Positions 1 to 6,372 of a stretch of 26,753 bases of DNA are shown here, one piece after another. The translations under genes and the position numbers were made by a program. Source of the DNA: a virus; IMG/VR virus record IMGVR_UViG_3300028607_003126, positions 1-26,753 of that record. The stretch is one strand, 5' to 3'. The notes below the pieces were generated by a model that had not been told where the DNA came from, made no database searches, and was given only the letters and a program-made list of their open reading frames with translations. The stretch's first letter is position 1, and each line of letters begins with the position of its first letter.

Positions 1-120
1 AATAATAAATAAATCGGCATCAACGATAGCAGCACTCATTTCGGTTGCTCCATCTATCTCTAATGCTCCTATATCAACTTTACCCGCTGTTGAAATTGTA
101 AATGGTAAGCTTTCAGGCTT
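1..120 (-). CDS. Fragment of a tail-fibre/structural protein (partial, start not identified)
   Basis: Read on the minus strand, the first 120 bases translate without a stop into 40 residues containing KVDIGALEIDG and AAIVDADLFII. This IDG...VDADLFII pattern is familiar from tail-fibre-like structural proteins of marine phages, where it is usually followed by a DDGAxGTNRK-type stretch. The frame runs off the window at base 1. Upstream it stays open only to a stop at 178-180, and I find no ATG, GTG or TTG between that stop and the conserved part. The 5' end is therefore unexplained: this may be an internal gene piece placed here by a rearrangement or chimeric join near bases 105-125. The family assignment rests on motif resemblance only. 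Confidence 0.45.
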
Positions 121-242
121 ATGATGAAAGAACAGTTGGCTCGAGGTTAAAACCTTTAACTGGAAAAGAATTAGAGTTCACATACAAATCAATTGAAAAA
201 GAAATAACTAGTTATAAAGGAGAAGAAGATGACACTACTTAA
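102..242 (+). CDS. 46-aa ORF or C-terminal remnant of an upstream gene
   Basis: An open frame from ATG 102 to a stop at 240-242 encodes a charged peptide containing DERTVGSRLKPLTGKELEF and ending KGEEDDTT. Its last 14 nt overlap the next gene, whose ribosome binding site (AAAGGAGAAG, about 216-225) lies inside it, as is common in phage operons. No Shine-Dalgarno sequence precedes ATG 102, and the first five codons fall in DNA that reads better as coding on the opposite strand. The convincing part starts around base 117. It is either a very small gene or the tail of a longer gene whose 5' part is missing at a junction. No family recognised. Confidence 0.35.
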   Translation: MVSFQAYDERTVGSRLKPLTGKELEFTYKSIEKEITSYKGEEDDTT

Positions 243-834
243 AACAACAACAACATCTGATTCAAACTTTTTGGGCTATTTTGAAGCCGGAATCGTTGAT
301 GTAACAGACCGTTCAGACGAATTTGAATGGGCTGATGCATTTCTGGATGTCACATTTAACCTAAAAGGAAGTCAATTTCCACAAATTCATAGTATAAAAG
401 GAAGTTTCGATAAAGCATCGGATGGAACTTTAGAGATAAATAGGGTCGTAAGACATCTTAATTATTTCTTTGATGCCATTGGTTTTAACGGAGGTCTAAA
501 TACTATGGGAACTTGGGAAAATAGGGATGGTACACTAATTGCGAACATTGAAAACCAATTAAATGACCATATTAATGAAATGAATGGGTCAAGTAATCCG
601 TTGATTGACCCACCATTCAACCATTACATCTATCTTTACAAAGAACCTCCAAAAGAGGTTAATGGTAAGAGCTATAAAAGGGTCTTAGCAAAGATAACAA
701 GTAATGATAATAAGGGACATAAAGAACTTGAAAGTTATGTTGAATTCATGAAATCGAAAGGTTATTTGAAAGAAGCAGACAACAGTTCAATCCCTTCCAC
801 TTCCAAAACAACGGGACCGATAGATAAGTTTTAA
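229..834 (+). CDS. Early protein, possibly ssDNA-binding
   Basis: This 201-residue protein opens the clear replication operon. The start is well supported by AAAGGAGAAG just upstream. The N-terminal and central parts mix beta-prone and acidic segments. Around residues 132-150 is a YIYLYKEPPKEVNGKSYKR segment, followed by a helical charged stretch. The last 20 residues are Ser/Thr-rich and end in PIDKF, loosely like the flexible acidic-aromatic tails of single-strand DNA-binding proteins. It directly precedes a primase-helicase, overlapping it by one base (TAATG), so a role in replication or recombination is a reasonable inference. No OB-fold signature can be proven by eye. It could equally be an unrelated early protein. 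Confidence 0.55.
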   Translation: MTLLKTTTTSDSNFLGYFEAGIVDVTDRSDEFEWADAFLDVTFNLKGSQFPQIHSIKGSFDKASDGTLEINRVVRHLNYFFDAIGFNGGLNTMGTWENRDGTLIANIENQLNDHINEMNGSSNPLIDPPFNHYIYLYKEPPKEVNGKSYKRVLAKITSNDNKGHKELESYVEFMKSKGYLKEADNSSIPSTSKTTGPIDKF

Positions 835-2630
835 TGAAATATCTTGAGGTTGCAATTGAGAGCCCCCAGAAACGGGGGCTCTTGCTTTCAATAACGGATT
901 ATGAAAGCCATTTACAAGAATTTTATAAAAAAGGTAAACCAATAGCAATTTATAGGTCACATTATTTATATGGAGAAGATGCTCTTGATTGGGTAAGTGG
1001 TAAAAACAGTATCAAATCATTCATGGGAGAAAGGTATATAGACAACATACTCATAGATATCGATAAGAAAGACAGTAGTGACGAACATGTACTAGAAAAA
1101 GCAAAAATGGTTGATAGAGAATTAATGGAATACGGTTTAAAGGAAGGAAATTATGAAGTCTTCTTTTCAGGTACCGGATATCATATTTTATTATCGGCAG
1201 ACAATTTTGGCTTTACTCCATCATCAAATTTACCATATATAGTTAAACAGACTCTAACTCAAATGATAACAAGTATTAAGATAGACCCTTCTGTTTATAC
1301 TAGAACAGCTATTTACAGGGAAGAGGGTACTATAAATAAAAAATCTGGTCTTCATAAAGTGAAATTACCTTCTAAAGAATTTCAAACACTCAGTTATCAA
1401 GATGTATTCAAACTTTCAAAAGAAAATAAAACACCAGACAGAACATCAACAATGTGGGGAGATGAATCTTTACAACCTTACATTAAGGAAATGGTTGAAT
1501 CCGTAAGAGCTTTTAAAGCAGTAACGGAACCGTATAAGGTAGTACCATGTGTTCAACAGATGTGGGGTGAGGGACCAAGAGAAGGAAGTAGAAATAATAT
1601 AATTTTAAGAATTGCATCTCATTTTAGGAGAAGTGGAATACCATCTGAAGCTACCAAAGCAAGTTTGATTCATTGGAATAAAAATGTTTTAGATGAAAAA
1701 ATTGTATTGGAAAAAGTTGAAAGTGTCTATAACGCTGGATACCAATATAGTTGTCAAGACCCATACATGAAAGAAAGATGCAAGACTCATTGTATATTTT
1801 ACAAAAGAAAGGACTATCAAATCGATATAAAAGACTTTAACGCTTTACAGAAAAACTTAGAGAATAGGCTTAGTATGGATTATTCAGGAAGGACTATCGA
1901 TTTAAGTCAAATATTTGGTATGCCTAATCTTGATTGTGAAGTCTATCCCGGTGAAATGGTTACCATATTTGGTCCCACAGGAAGCGGTAAGACAACATTA
2001 GCACAGAATATTATTTGTGGTTATAATGCATCTCAAAACACTATTGACCCAGATTTACAATTAAATACACTATATCTCAGTTTAGAACTCAGTGACTGGT
2101 ATATGCATAAAAGGCATATTCAGATAGTTGCTGATGTTGATAAAATAGAGGTGGAAAACAATGTTGTTAAACTTGGTAATCAGTATAAAAGTCTTTTAAG
2201 ACACATTATTATACAGACGATTCCACCAACAATTGACCAGATTCAACAGAAAATCAGAGATTTACAGCCACAAGTTGTGGTGGTGGACTATATAGACCTT
2301 ATAGATGCAGGACCTCGTTTTAGAGGTGAATATGAAAGCATAAGGCATATCAGCCACAGCCTATCAAACATGGCAGTTCAGAACGATATGATAATCATAC
2401 AACTCAGTCAAGTTAGCAGAGACTATAGTAGAAATGATATTCTTGACCTATATGCAGGAAAAGGTTCGGGTGCAATAGAAAATGCATCTAGAAAAGTTCT
2501 TGGATTAAAAGGTCAACCAAAAGATAGCATAAAGTACTTGTCTCTGTTTAAAAACAGTGACGGAGAACTCTTTGATGACATACCATTAAAGTGGTTGCCA
2601 TCATTTAGATTAAGGAGAGTATATGAATAA
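834..2630 (+). CDS. Bifunctional AEP-type primase / DnaB-like replicative helicase
   Basis: 598 residues in two enzymatic halves. The N-terminal half looks like an archaeo-eukaryotic primase (prim-pol): a DxD metal pair in NILIDIDKK (D75, D77), a nucleotide-binding motif FSGTGYH (S112-H117) and SGLHKVKLP (H174, K175). A PriCT-like helical region (about 245-305) leads to cysteines C239, C307, C316 and C320, which may bind a metal or Fe-S cluster. The C-terminal half is a RecA-like DnaB-family motor: Walker A GPTGSGKT (380-387), Walker B VVVVDYIDL with D485, and a QLSQVSRD segment near 523-530. The product should prime and unwind DNA at the phage fork. The fusion is the functional counterpart of T7 gp4, but with an AEP instead of a TOPRIM primase. 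Start overlaps the upstream stop by one base. I am confident in the helicase and fairly confident in the primase. Confidence 0.92.
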   Translation: MKYLEVAIESPQKRGLLLSITDYESHLQEFYKKGKPIAIYRSHYLYGEDALDWVSGKNSIKSFMGERYIDNILIDIDKKDSSDEHVLEKAKMVDRELMEYGLKEGNYEVFFSGTGYHILLSADNFGFTPSSNLPYIVKQTLTQMITSIKIDPSVYTRTAIYREEGTINKKSGLHKVKLPSKEFQTLSYQDVFKLSKENKTPDRTSTMWGDESLQPYIKEMVESVRAFKAVTEPYKVVPCVQQMWGEGPREGSRNNIILRIASHFRRSGIPSEATKASLIHWNKNVLDEKIVLEKVESVYNAGYQYSCQDPYMKERCKTHCIFYKRKDYQIDIKDFNALQKNLENRLSMDYSGRTIDLSQIFGMPNLDCEVYPGEMVTIFGPTGSGKTTLAQNIICGYNASQNTIDPDLQLNTLYLSLELSDWYMHKRHIQIVADVDKIEVENNVVKLGNQYKSLLRHIIIQTIPPTIDQIQQKIRDLQPQVVVVDYIDLIDAGPRFRGEYESIRHISHSLSNMAVQNDMIIIQLSQVSRDYSRNDILDLYAGKGSGAIENASRKVLGLKGQPKDSIKYLSLFKNSDGELFDDIPLKWLPSFRLRRVYE

Positions 2631-3174
2631 CCAGAAACATACAGCTAAAGGACTTATTGGAGAACACATTGAAATCAGTCTCGAAATGGAGATTGCAAAC
2701 GATGAAGAACTCACAGTCCTTTTAGAGGAGAGAAACAAGGTTGAGAAACAGATAAAGATAAAAGCTGATAATATAGACAGGTTCGTAGTTGAACTCAATC
2801 GAAGAGATTCGTTGATTGATGCAGAAATCGAACATTTAAAAGATGAGATACAAAGATTAAGAAACAGGAAAAATGCCCTTCATCAAACAAAACACTATAT
2901 GAATAGTTTTTTAATACCATTTATTGTTCAGGAATTGGGTGATGAAAATGGTGTATATGAAACCGATATTGCAAGATATAAACTGTACGAAACATTTGGA
3001 GAACTGGTTGTTTTAGACCCAGAAAAGGTTCCAAGTGTTTTTATAAAAACTGAAATAATACAGAAAGTAGATAAAGTAAAAGCTAGAAAAGCTTGTATGT
3101 CATTATACAAGAACAACAAAGAAATGCCTGATGGACTTGAAATTAAAAGAGTCAAAAGGGTTAGGAGAAGCTAA
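2623..3174 (+). CDS. Gp157-like coiled-coil protein
   Basis: 183 residues, overlapping the helicase stop by 8 nt, with AAGGAGAG in front of the ATG. The first two thirds form a long charged coiled coil (about residues 30-90). The C-terminal third runs through a beta-rich part (LYETFGELVVLDPEKVPSVF) to a DKVKARKACMSLYKNNKEMP segment and a basic end. This order (coiled coil, beta segment with a v.d...vP..f pattern, then DK...K..l...g) matches the siphovirus Gp157 family, found next to recombination and replication genes and linked in streptococcal phages to phage resistance. Its biochemical role is unsettled; interaction with recombination or nuclease machinery is often assumed. Family call is from pattern recognition. 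Confidence 0.7.
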   Translation: MNNQKHTAKGLIGEHIEISLEMEIANDEELTVLLEERNKVEKQIKIKADNIDRFVVELNRRDSLIDAEIEHLKDEIQRLRNRKNALHQTKHYMNSFLIPFIVQELGDENGVYETDIARYKLYETFGELVVLDPEKVPSVFIKTEIIQKVDKVKARKACMSLYKNNKEMPDGLEIKRVKRVRRS

Positions 3175-3368
3175 TGATAGGAAAATTATTAGACATATCT
3201 GTTCTGGAAAACGGAATAGCACTAACCTTCTTTAGAATAATTCGTTGCGGTATATTATTCATTGATAATGGTGATGGTAACATCGTACATTTTTACATCA
3301 GGTTTTTAAAGTTAACTGCCGCATTACAACTAGGAGTCAAGAATGCCAAGACTTACTTACTTCTTTAA
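3174..3368 (+). CDS. Small hypothetical protein (64 aa)
   Basis: Starts by TAATG overlap with the Gp157-like gene and has GGAGAAG upstream, so it should be translated by coupling. It is mostly hydrophobic and beta-prone (ISVLENGIALTFFRIIRCGI; IVHFYIRFLKLTAALQL). No clean transmembrane helix, zinc site or catalytic motif is visible. Its 3' end overlaps the next gene by 26 nt, and that gene's Shine-Dalgarno sequence lies inside it. No family recognised; existence is supported by spacing and ribosome binding site rather than homology. Confidence 0.55.
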   Translation: MIGKLLDISVLENGIALTFFRIIRCGILFIDNGDGNIVHFYIRFLKLTAALQLGVKNAKTYLLL

Positions 3369-3537
3369 CAAGAGTAAAAATAGACTAAATTATTTTAACA
3401 GTAGACTGGATAAATTGGAGCGAAAAATAAATATGCTTTGTTCCTGTGTCTCTGGAAAAAGTAAACCAAAGAAATTACAAATGTACCAATACAATAAGCG
3501 TGGAGTTGACGGTAGATTTGTTTGCAAACCAAAGTGA
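3343..3537 (+). CDS. Small basic hypothetical protein (64 aa)
   Basis: ATG 3343 is preceded by TAGGAG at 3331-3336, giving good spacing. The product is strongly basic, with a short predicted helix (NYFNSRLDKLERKINML) and two cysteines near the middle (LCSCVSG). The C-terminus, KRGVDGRFVCKPK, is typical of small nucleic-acid-contacting phage proteins, but no family can be named. It overlaps the preceding gene by 26 nt and is followed five bases later by the likely start of the next gene. Confidence 0.55.
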   Translation: MPRLTYFFNKSKNRLNYFNSRLDKLERKINMLCSCVSGKSKPKKLQMYQYNKRGVDGRFVCKPK

Positions 3538-3542
3538 GTCCA

Positions 3543-3782
3543 ATGCCAATCGGTGGAGATTTATCTGGAATTGAATGCCCTGAGTGTGGCTCAGAGCTTG
3601 TTTTCTCAGAATATCCAGTACCGAAAAGCTATGAAGATTCTGATTTAGGATTGCAATGCGAATCGTCAGATACATGCAAATACGAAGAAGAACCAGACAC
3701 ATATAACCAAAGATTTGAACCCAAATGGGATTCAGATTATAAGGAGGAGAAATCCAATGTCAAGAACAATAATAAAAACTAG
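3543..3782 (+). CDS. Small zinc-ribbon-like acidic protein (79 aa)
   Basis: The likely start is ATG 3543, just after the previous stop; an in-frame upstream ATG at 3522 would overlap the previous gene. Two cysteine pairs, C12/C15 (ECPECG) and C39/C45 (LQCESSDTC), suggest one zinc-binding site. The remainder is acidic (KYEEEPDTYN) with a Lys/Asn-rich end. Its last 26 nt contain the strong ribosome binding site and start of the next gene. Small acidic zinc proteins among early phage genes often bind host enzymes, but nothing here identifies a partner. Confidence 0.6.
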   Translation: MPIGGDLSGIECPECGSELVFSEYPVPKSYEDSDLGLQCESSDTCKYEEEPDTYNQRFEPKWDSDYKEEKSNVKNNNKN

Positions 3783-4065
3783 TAATAGATTAGGTAATCC
3801 AAACTGGTATAAGGGAATGCCCTCAGCAAACCCTTATGGTAGACCTAAAAAAGTTCGTAAATCAACAATCTCTAAAATTAAATTGAAAACCCTTAAAAGT
3901 ATTTCAAGTACTTTACCCTATGGAACAAGAACCTATAAAATGGAAAAAACAAAACCTAAGAGAAAAAGCAATAATCCTTATGGACGAGGTGGGAAACCAG
4001 TTGATTTTCTTTACCATGTAGGTAAAGGGGCTCAGAAATTTCTCAGCTCACCTTTTTCTAAATAA
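3757..4065 (+). CDS. Small very basic protein with NPxGRP-type motif
   Basis: ATG 3757 is chosen over an upstream in-frame ATG at 3715 because AAGGAGGAG at 3741-3749 sits just in front of it. The 102-residue product is very rich in Lys and Arg. It carries SANPYGRPKKVRK near residues 20-35, resembling the SGNPKGRPKG signature of DUF5681-type phage and mobile-element proteins, and a second related NNPYGRGGKP segment near residues 75-85. The two copies suggest an internal duplication of a nucleic-acid-binding tail motif. DNA or RNA binding is an inference from charge and motif; the DUF5681 link is tentative. It is the last gene before the structured 4073-4173 region. Confidence 0.6.
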   Translation: MSRTIIKTSNRLGNPNWYKGMPSANPYGRPKKVRKSTISKIKLKTLKSISSTLPYGTRTYKMEKTKPKRKSNNPYGRGGKPVDFLYHVGKGAQKFLSSPFSK

Positions 4066-4072
4066 GTAAATT

Positions 4073-4173
4073 GATGGGTGCTCGATGCGACGCCTCCCCA
4101 ATGTTCATACGAGATATAACATTGAAGGATAGGGCAATAATCATCATTTGGCTCGGCGTTTGATGAGCCCATC
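4073..4173 (+). ncRNA. Candidate structured RNA upstream of nuclease genes
   Basis: The roughly 100-nt gap contains a closing helix made of GATGGG (4073-4078) with CCCATC (4168-4173), continued by CTC (4081-4083) with GAG (4165-4167) and ACGCC (4090-4094) with GGCGT (4155-4159). Inside lies a perfect 6-bp hairpin, AATGTT (4100-4105) with AACATT (4118-4123). No T-tract follows and no tRNA consensus is present. A 29-codon frame (4074-4163) crosses it but lacks a ribosome binding site. The structure could be a leader controlling the nuclease genes or a stand-alone small RNA. Pairing was judged by eye only. Confidence 0.4.
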
Positions 4174-4206
4174 ATGACTTTAATCCCTAAAAAACCGGAG
4201 TTTAAG

Positions 4207-4578
4207 ATGAATAGGACAAGTAAGTTCGATATTGACCTCCAGTATGGTAGAATAGGTGAGATGTATGTTGCTAATTTATTTGGCAGATATGCTGAGGTCA
4301 AAACAGAAAGAGATAAGTGGAGAACCACAGGAAATTTATATATTGAATACGAATCAAGAGATAAACCTTCAGGTCTTATGGTAACCAAAGCAGATGTATG
4401 GATACATTTACTTGCTGATGGAGAAGACATAGTCGGAGGGTTTATCATTCCTGTTTCATATTTAAAAAACAGAATAAAAGAATTGGTAAAGGATGGTAAA
4501 TGCATAGTCAAATCTGGAGGTGATGATTATACATCTCAAGGTTGGCTATTACCTATAAAATACATATGGGAAAACTGA
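4207..4578 (+). CDS. PD-(D/E)XK-like nuclease
   Basis: With start ATG 4207 (GGAG at 4197-4200) the product is 123 residues; ATG 4174 in the same frame would add 11. The sequence follows the layout of small phage PD-(D/E)XK enzymes: helix with E18 (YGRIGEMYVANLF), then the EVK strand (E30-V31-K32), then TTGNLYIEYES (G42-E49), then a PSGLMVTKADVW segment. E18, E30, K32 and E47 are the candidate catalytic residues. Likely activity is Mg-dependent DNA cleavage, for example junction resolution, recombination or host-DNA degradation. The exact subfamily is unknown. Its end overlaps the HNH gene by 13 nt, so the two nucleases are probably coexpressed. Confidence 0.65.
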   Translation: MNRTSKFDIDLQYGRIGEMYVANLFGRYAEVKTERDKWRTTGNLYIEYESRDKPSGLMVTKADVWIHLLADGEDIVGGFIIPVSYLKNRIKELVKDGKCIVKSGGDDYTSQGWLLPIKYIWEN

Positions 4579-5009
4579 AAAAGGAAGAATTTGAAGAGAT
4601 TCTAAAACCAGTACACAATACTTTTTGGAAGCAAGCCTATAGAAGGCTTATGACCAAGATTAGCAGATTAAAATCAAGCTTAAAGCGAAGAAGTTTGGAA
4701 AACGACATCAAGTTCGATGTAACTACAGATGAACTGAAACAGTTGTTCTATAAAAGCTATGGTCAGCCATGTAGATATTGTACAATAAGATTAACCTACC
4801 GCAACATAGCTTGTGACCATATTATACCTATAAGCAAAAAAGGTCCAAGTATAATAAATAATTTACAATTAATATGCAAACACTGTAACACTAGAAAAGG
4901 TCCTTTAAATGAAAAGGATTTTAACTTATTAATAAATCTAGTGTTAGACCTCCCTATTGAAATGAGCAAGTATGTAATGAAAAAGCTTGCTAAGGGAGGA
5001 AAATATTGA
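4566..5009 (+). CDS. HNH endonuclease
   Basis: The likely start is ATG 4566 (147 residues), 13 nt inside the preceding nuclease gene; there is no strong ribosome binding site, consistent with coupling. After a basic helical N-terminus comes a classic HNH core: zinc pair C69/C72 (PCRYC), catalytic DH at D84/H85 (ACDHIIP), N99 (NNLQL), then C104/C107 followed by N108 and K111 (CKHCNTRKG). It should be a metal-dependent DNA nicking or cleaving enzyme. Phages carry such proteins both as free-standing homing endonucleases and as packaging or replication nucleases. The site next to another nuclease and between two structured segments favours a homing or cassette role, but this is inference. Confidence 0.85.
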   Translation: MGKLKKEEFEEILKPVHNTFWKQAYRRLMTKISRLKSSLKRRSLENDIKFDVTTDELKQLFYKSYGQPCRYCTIRLTYRNIACDHIIPISKKGPSIINNLQLICKHCNTRKGPLNEKDFNLLINLVLDLPIEMSKYVMKKLAKGGKY

Positions 5010-5103
5010 GCCCACATGATTAATTATGTTTTCAAAATTGTTTGAAATTATGATAAACAGTGAGAACCAATGGTTGGCTATTGCTTAACACTTGTGGGCT
5101 CAA
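5006..5103 (+). ncRNA. Candidate structured RNA closed by an 11-bp perfect helix
   Basis: A perfect inverted repeat, TTGAGCCCACA (5006-5016) with TGTGGGCTCAA (5093-5103), encloses 76 nt. Within it are a perfect hairpin TTCAAA-ATTG-TTTGAA (5031-5046) and a small CCAA-TGG-TTGG hairpin, suggesting a multi-branched fold. No T-tract follows the 3' arm directly, and the enclosed span is long for an intrinsic terminator. No tRNA consensus is seen on either strand. The left arm covers the HNH stop codon. The following gene has its own AAGGAG at 5110-5115, seven bases past the right arm, so the helix could regulate it. Fold assessed by eye. Confidence 0.5.
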
Positions 5104-5123
5104 AAACTTAAGGAGATTTAATA

Positions 5124-5564
5124 ATGGAAAATTGGGATGATAATTTAAGAGAAGGAATATTAGCAGATGTTTTTAAAGGAATAAGTACTAAACCAACAGA
5201 TTCTCAATATAGAGCTACTCATTCATATCATAATTATACTGGAAAAAAGCTTTTCTATTGTGAAACTTGTAAAAAGGTTTGGGAAAATATAGGACAACAA
5301 AATTTAATATACACTGATTTCCCTTCATATGGTTTAAAGAGAAAAAGGTGTAAATACTGTACGGAGGAAAAAATGCATTGGACATGTAGTTTTTGTGAAA
5401 AACAAGTGGATGAAAAATTCTTTGATTTGGATGAGCGTATATGTGATGATTGTAATGAAGATAAAGCTCCTATATTTGGAGAAGAAGAAAATGATGAATA
5501 CGCTAAAGCTTGGTTACTAGAAGAAGCAGACGCTATTATTCCAGAAAATAAAAAGGAGGAATAA
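5124..5564 (+). CDS. Protein with four CxxC zinc pairs
   Basis: 146 residues with a clear ribosome binding site (AAGGAG at 5110-5115). Four CxxC pairs are visible: C46/C49 (YCETC), C76/C79 (RCKYC), C88/C91 (TCSFC) and C107/C110 (ICDDC), enough for two zinc ribbons or treble-clef fingers. The N-terminus is neutral and the C-terminal 35 residues are strongly acidic (FGEEENDEY...). This layout suits a protein-protein adaptor or a modifier of a host transcription or nucleic-acid enzyme; no catalytic motif is seen. It follows the 5006-5103 structured region and leads a run of four tightly spaced genes. Confidence 0.7.
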   Translation: MENWDDNLREGILADVFKGISTKPTDSQYRATHSYHNYTGKKLFYCETCKKVWENIGQQNLIYTDFPSYGLKRKRCKYCTEEKMHWTCSFCEKQVDEKFFDLDERICDDCNEDKAPIFGEEENDEYAKAWLLEEADAIIPENKKEE

Positions 5565-5565
5565 A

Positions 5566-5718
5566 ATGCCAACTATATATAGCTATAAAGTAGGTGAATG
5601 GAGAGAAAATAAGGATAAAGAAATTGCTCATATAAGAACTATGATTAATGAGATACAACTATCTTTAGAGAATTTAGAAAAAAGATTAAAAGAATTGACT
5701 TATCAAAGGAGTAAATAA
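5566..5718 (+). CDS. Small coiled-coil protein (50 aa)
   Basis: ATG 5566 follows the upstream stop by one base and has AAAGGAGGAA in front. The 50-residue product begins MPTIYSYKVGEW and then forms a single heptad-patterned helix (IRTMINEIQLSLENLEKRL). It is probably a small oligomeric helper; function unknown. The stop overlaps the next ATG by one base (TAATG), which supports this as a real translated gene despite its size. Confidence 0.6.
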   Translation: MPTIYSYKVGEWRENKDKEIAHIRTMINEIQLSLENLEKRLKELTYQRSK

Positions 5719-5894
5719 TGAGATACTATTGGGAAGCATTATTTAGTGTAGAATATTTCCCATATTGGGAATTTTCAATGCTAATGATGTTGGCTTTACA
5801 ACTTAGTATGTTGTGGAGACTAGCAAGAATCGAAAACAAACTAGACATATTAAATGAATTATCACATCATATAATAGATGAAGTAGAAGAATGA
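5718..5894 (+). CDS. Small single-pass membrane-like protein (58 aa)
   Basis: Start ATG 5718 overlaps the preceding stop by one base; AAAGGAG lies about seven bases upstream. An aromatic N-terminus (RYYWEALFSVEYFPYWEF) runs into a Met/Leu-rich segment (residues 20-35, SMLMMLALQLSMLW) and then a charged helix RLARIENKLDILNEL. This could be a membrane-anchored miniprotein with a cytoplasmic coiled coil or an amphipathic peptide. Function is not recognisable. It overlaps the next gene by 4 nt (ATGA). Confidence 0.55.
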   Translation: MRYYWEALFSVEYFPYWEFSMLMMLALQLSMLWRLARIENKLDILNELSHHIIDEVEE

Positions 5895-6061
5895 AAAAGG
5901 ATGACAAAGACTTTTTTGATAAATATTCAGATTCTACAGTTTTAGTACGATTTACTGCTAAAGAACTATACTATTTTAGTATTGGAGTTTTTTCTGGTGA
6001 TATGAAAGAGTTCTTTAAAGTAACATGGGAAGAGTTAAAGAAAAAACGGGATACGGAATAA
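5891..6061 (+). CDS. Small hypothetical protein (56 aa), last gene of the + operon
   Basis: ATG 5891 overlaps the upstream stop (ATGA), the usual coupling arrangement. The product is charged at both ends (MKKDDKDFFDKYSD; LKKKRDTE) with a mixed core containing VLVRFTAKELYYFSIGVF. The LVRFTAKELYYFSIGV segment loosely recalls small helix-turn-helix or clamp-binding peptides, but no family can be supported. Transcription of the operon should end in the following 400 bases. Confidence 0.55.
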   Translation: MKKDDKDFFDKYSDSTVLVRFTAKELYYFSIGVFSGDMKEFFKVTWEELKKKRDTE

Positions 6062-6087
6062 CCTTTAATGCTCCATGCCTAAGGAGA

Positions 6088-6129
6088 TGGGGGGACTAAA
6101 TATGTCATCTTTTGATATCAGTCCCCCCA
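6088..6129 (+). other. Strong hairpin TGGGGGGACT/AGTCCCCCCA
   Basis: A perfect 10-bp inverted repeat, 6088-6097 with 6120-6129, encloses a 22-nt loop that itself can pair ATC-TTTT-GAT. It follows AAGGAG (6081-6086), and an 11-codon frame (ATG 6102, stop 6135-6137) begins in the loop. No T-tract follows on either strand, so it is not a textbook terminator. It may slow polymerase, protect mRNA 3' ends or serve as a regulatory element. Confidence 0.5.
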
Positions 6130-6138
6130 AGTTATAGA

Positions 6139-6183
6139 TATACTTATAATTTTCCTAATTTTTTATGTCTTCTATACTTATAA
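6139..6183. repeat. Direct repeat TATACTTATAA x2
   Basis: Identical 11-mers lie at 6139-6149 and 6173-6183, 34 bases apart. They could be binding sites or simply AT-rich coincidence. Confidence 0.45.
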
Positions 6184-6309
6184 CCTTATTCCCATAATTG
6201 GGAAGTTTTTTACTCAGTTGCGTACATTAATGGCTCTATTTCCTGCAAAATGTGCGAATTATGCTACATTTACTATGAAAAACAATGATTGAGCATGAAA
6301 AATAGTAAC

Positions 6310-6336
6310 AAATTATCGGAACGAAAATTATCGGAA
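6310..6336. repeat. Tandem repeat AAATTATCGGAA x2
   Basis: Identical 12-mers at 6310-6321 and 6325-6336 have a 15-base period, suggesting an operator-like pair or replication-linked iterons. No protein partner can be named. Confidence 0.5.
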
Positions 6337-6372
6337 TCACTTTAAGATTTTCTCTAAATTTTCTGAAAAATG

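Noticed and set aside
4074-4163. 29-codon ORF
   Set aside because: No ribosome binding site, GC-rich codons unlike neighbours, and the span is better explained by base pairing.
4032-4511. 159-codon minus-strand open frame
   Set aside because: It lies opposite the PD-(D/E)XK-like gene, whose motifs and ribosome binding site are convincing; the antisense product is low-complexity with no motif.
5006-5103. tRNA or intrinsic terminator
   Set aside because: No T-loop or anticodon-arm consensus on either strand; the enclosed span is 76 nt and no T-tract follows.
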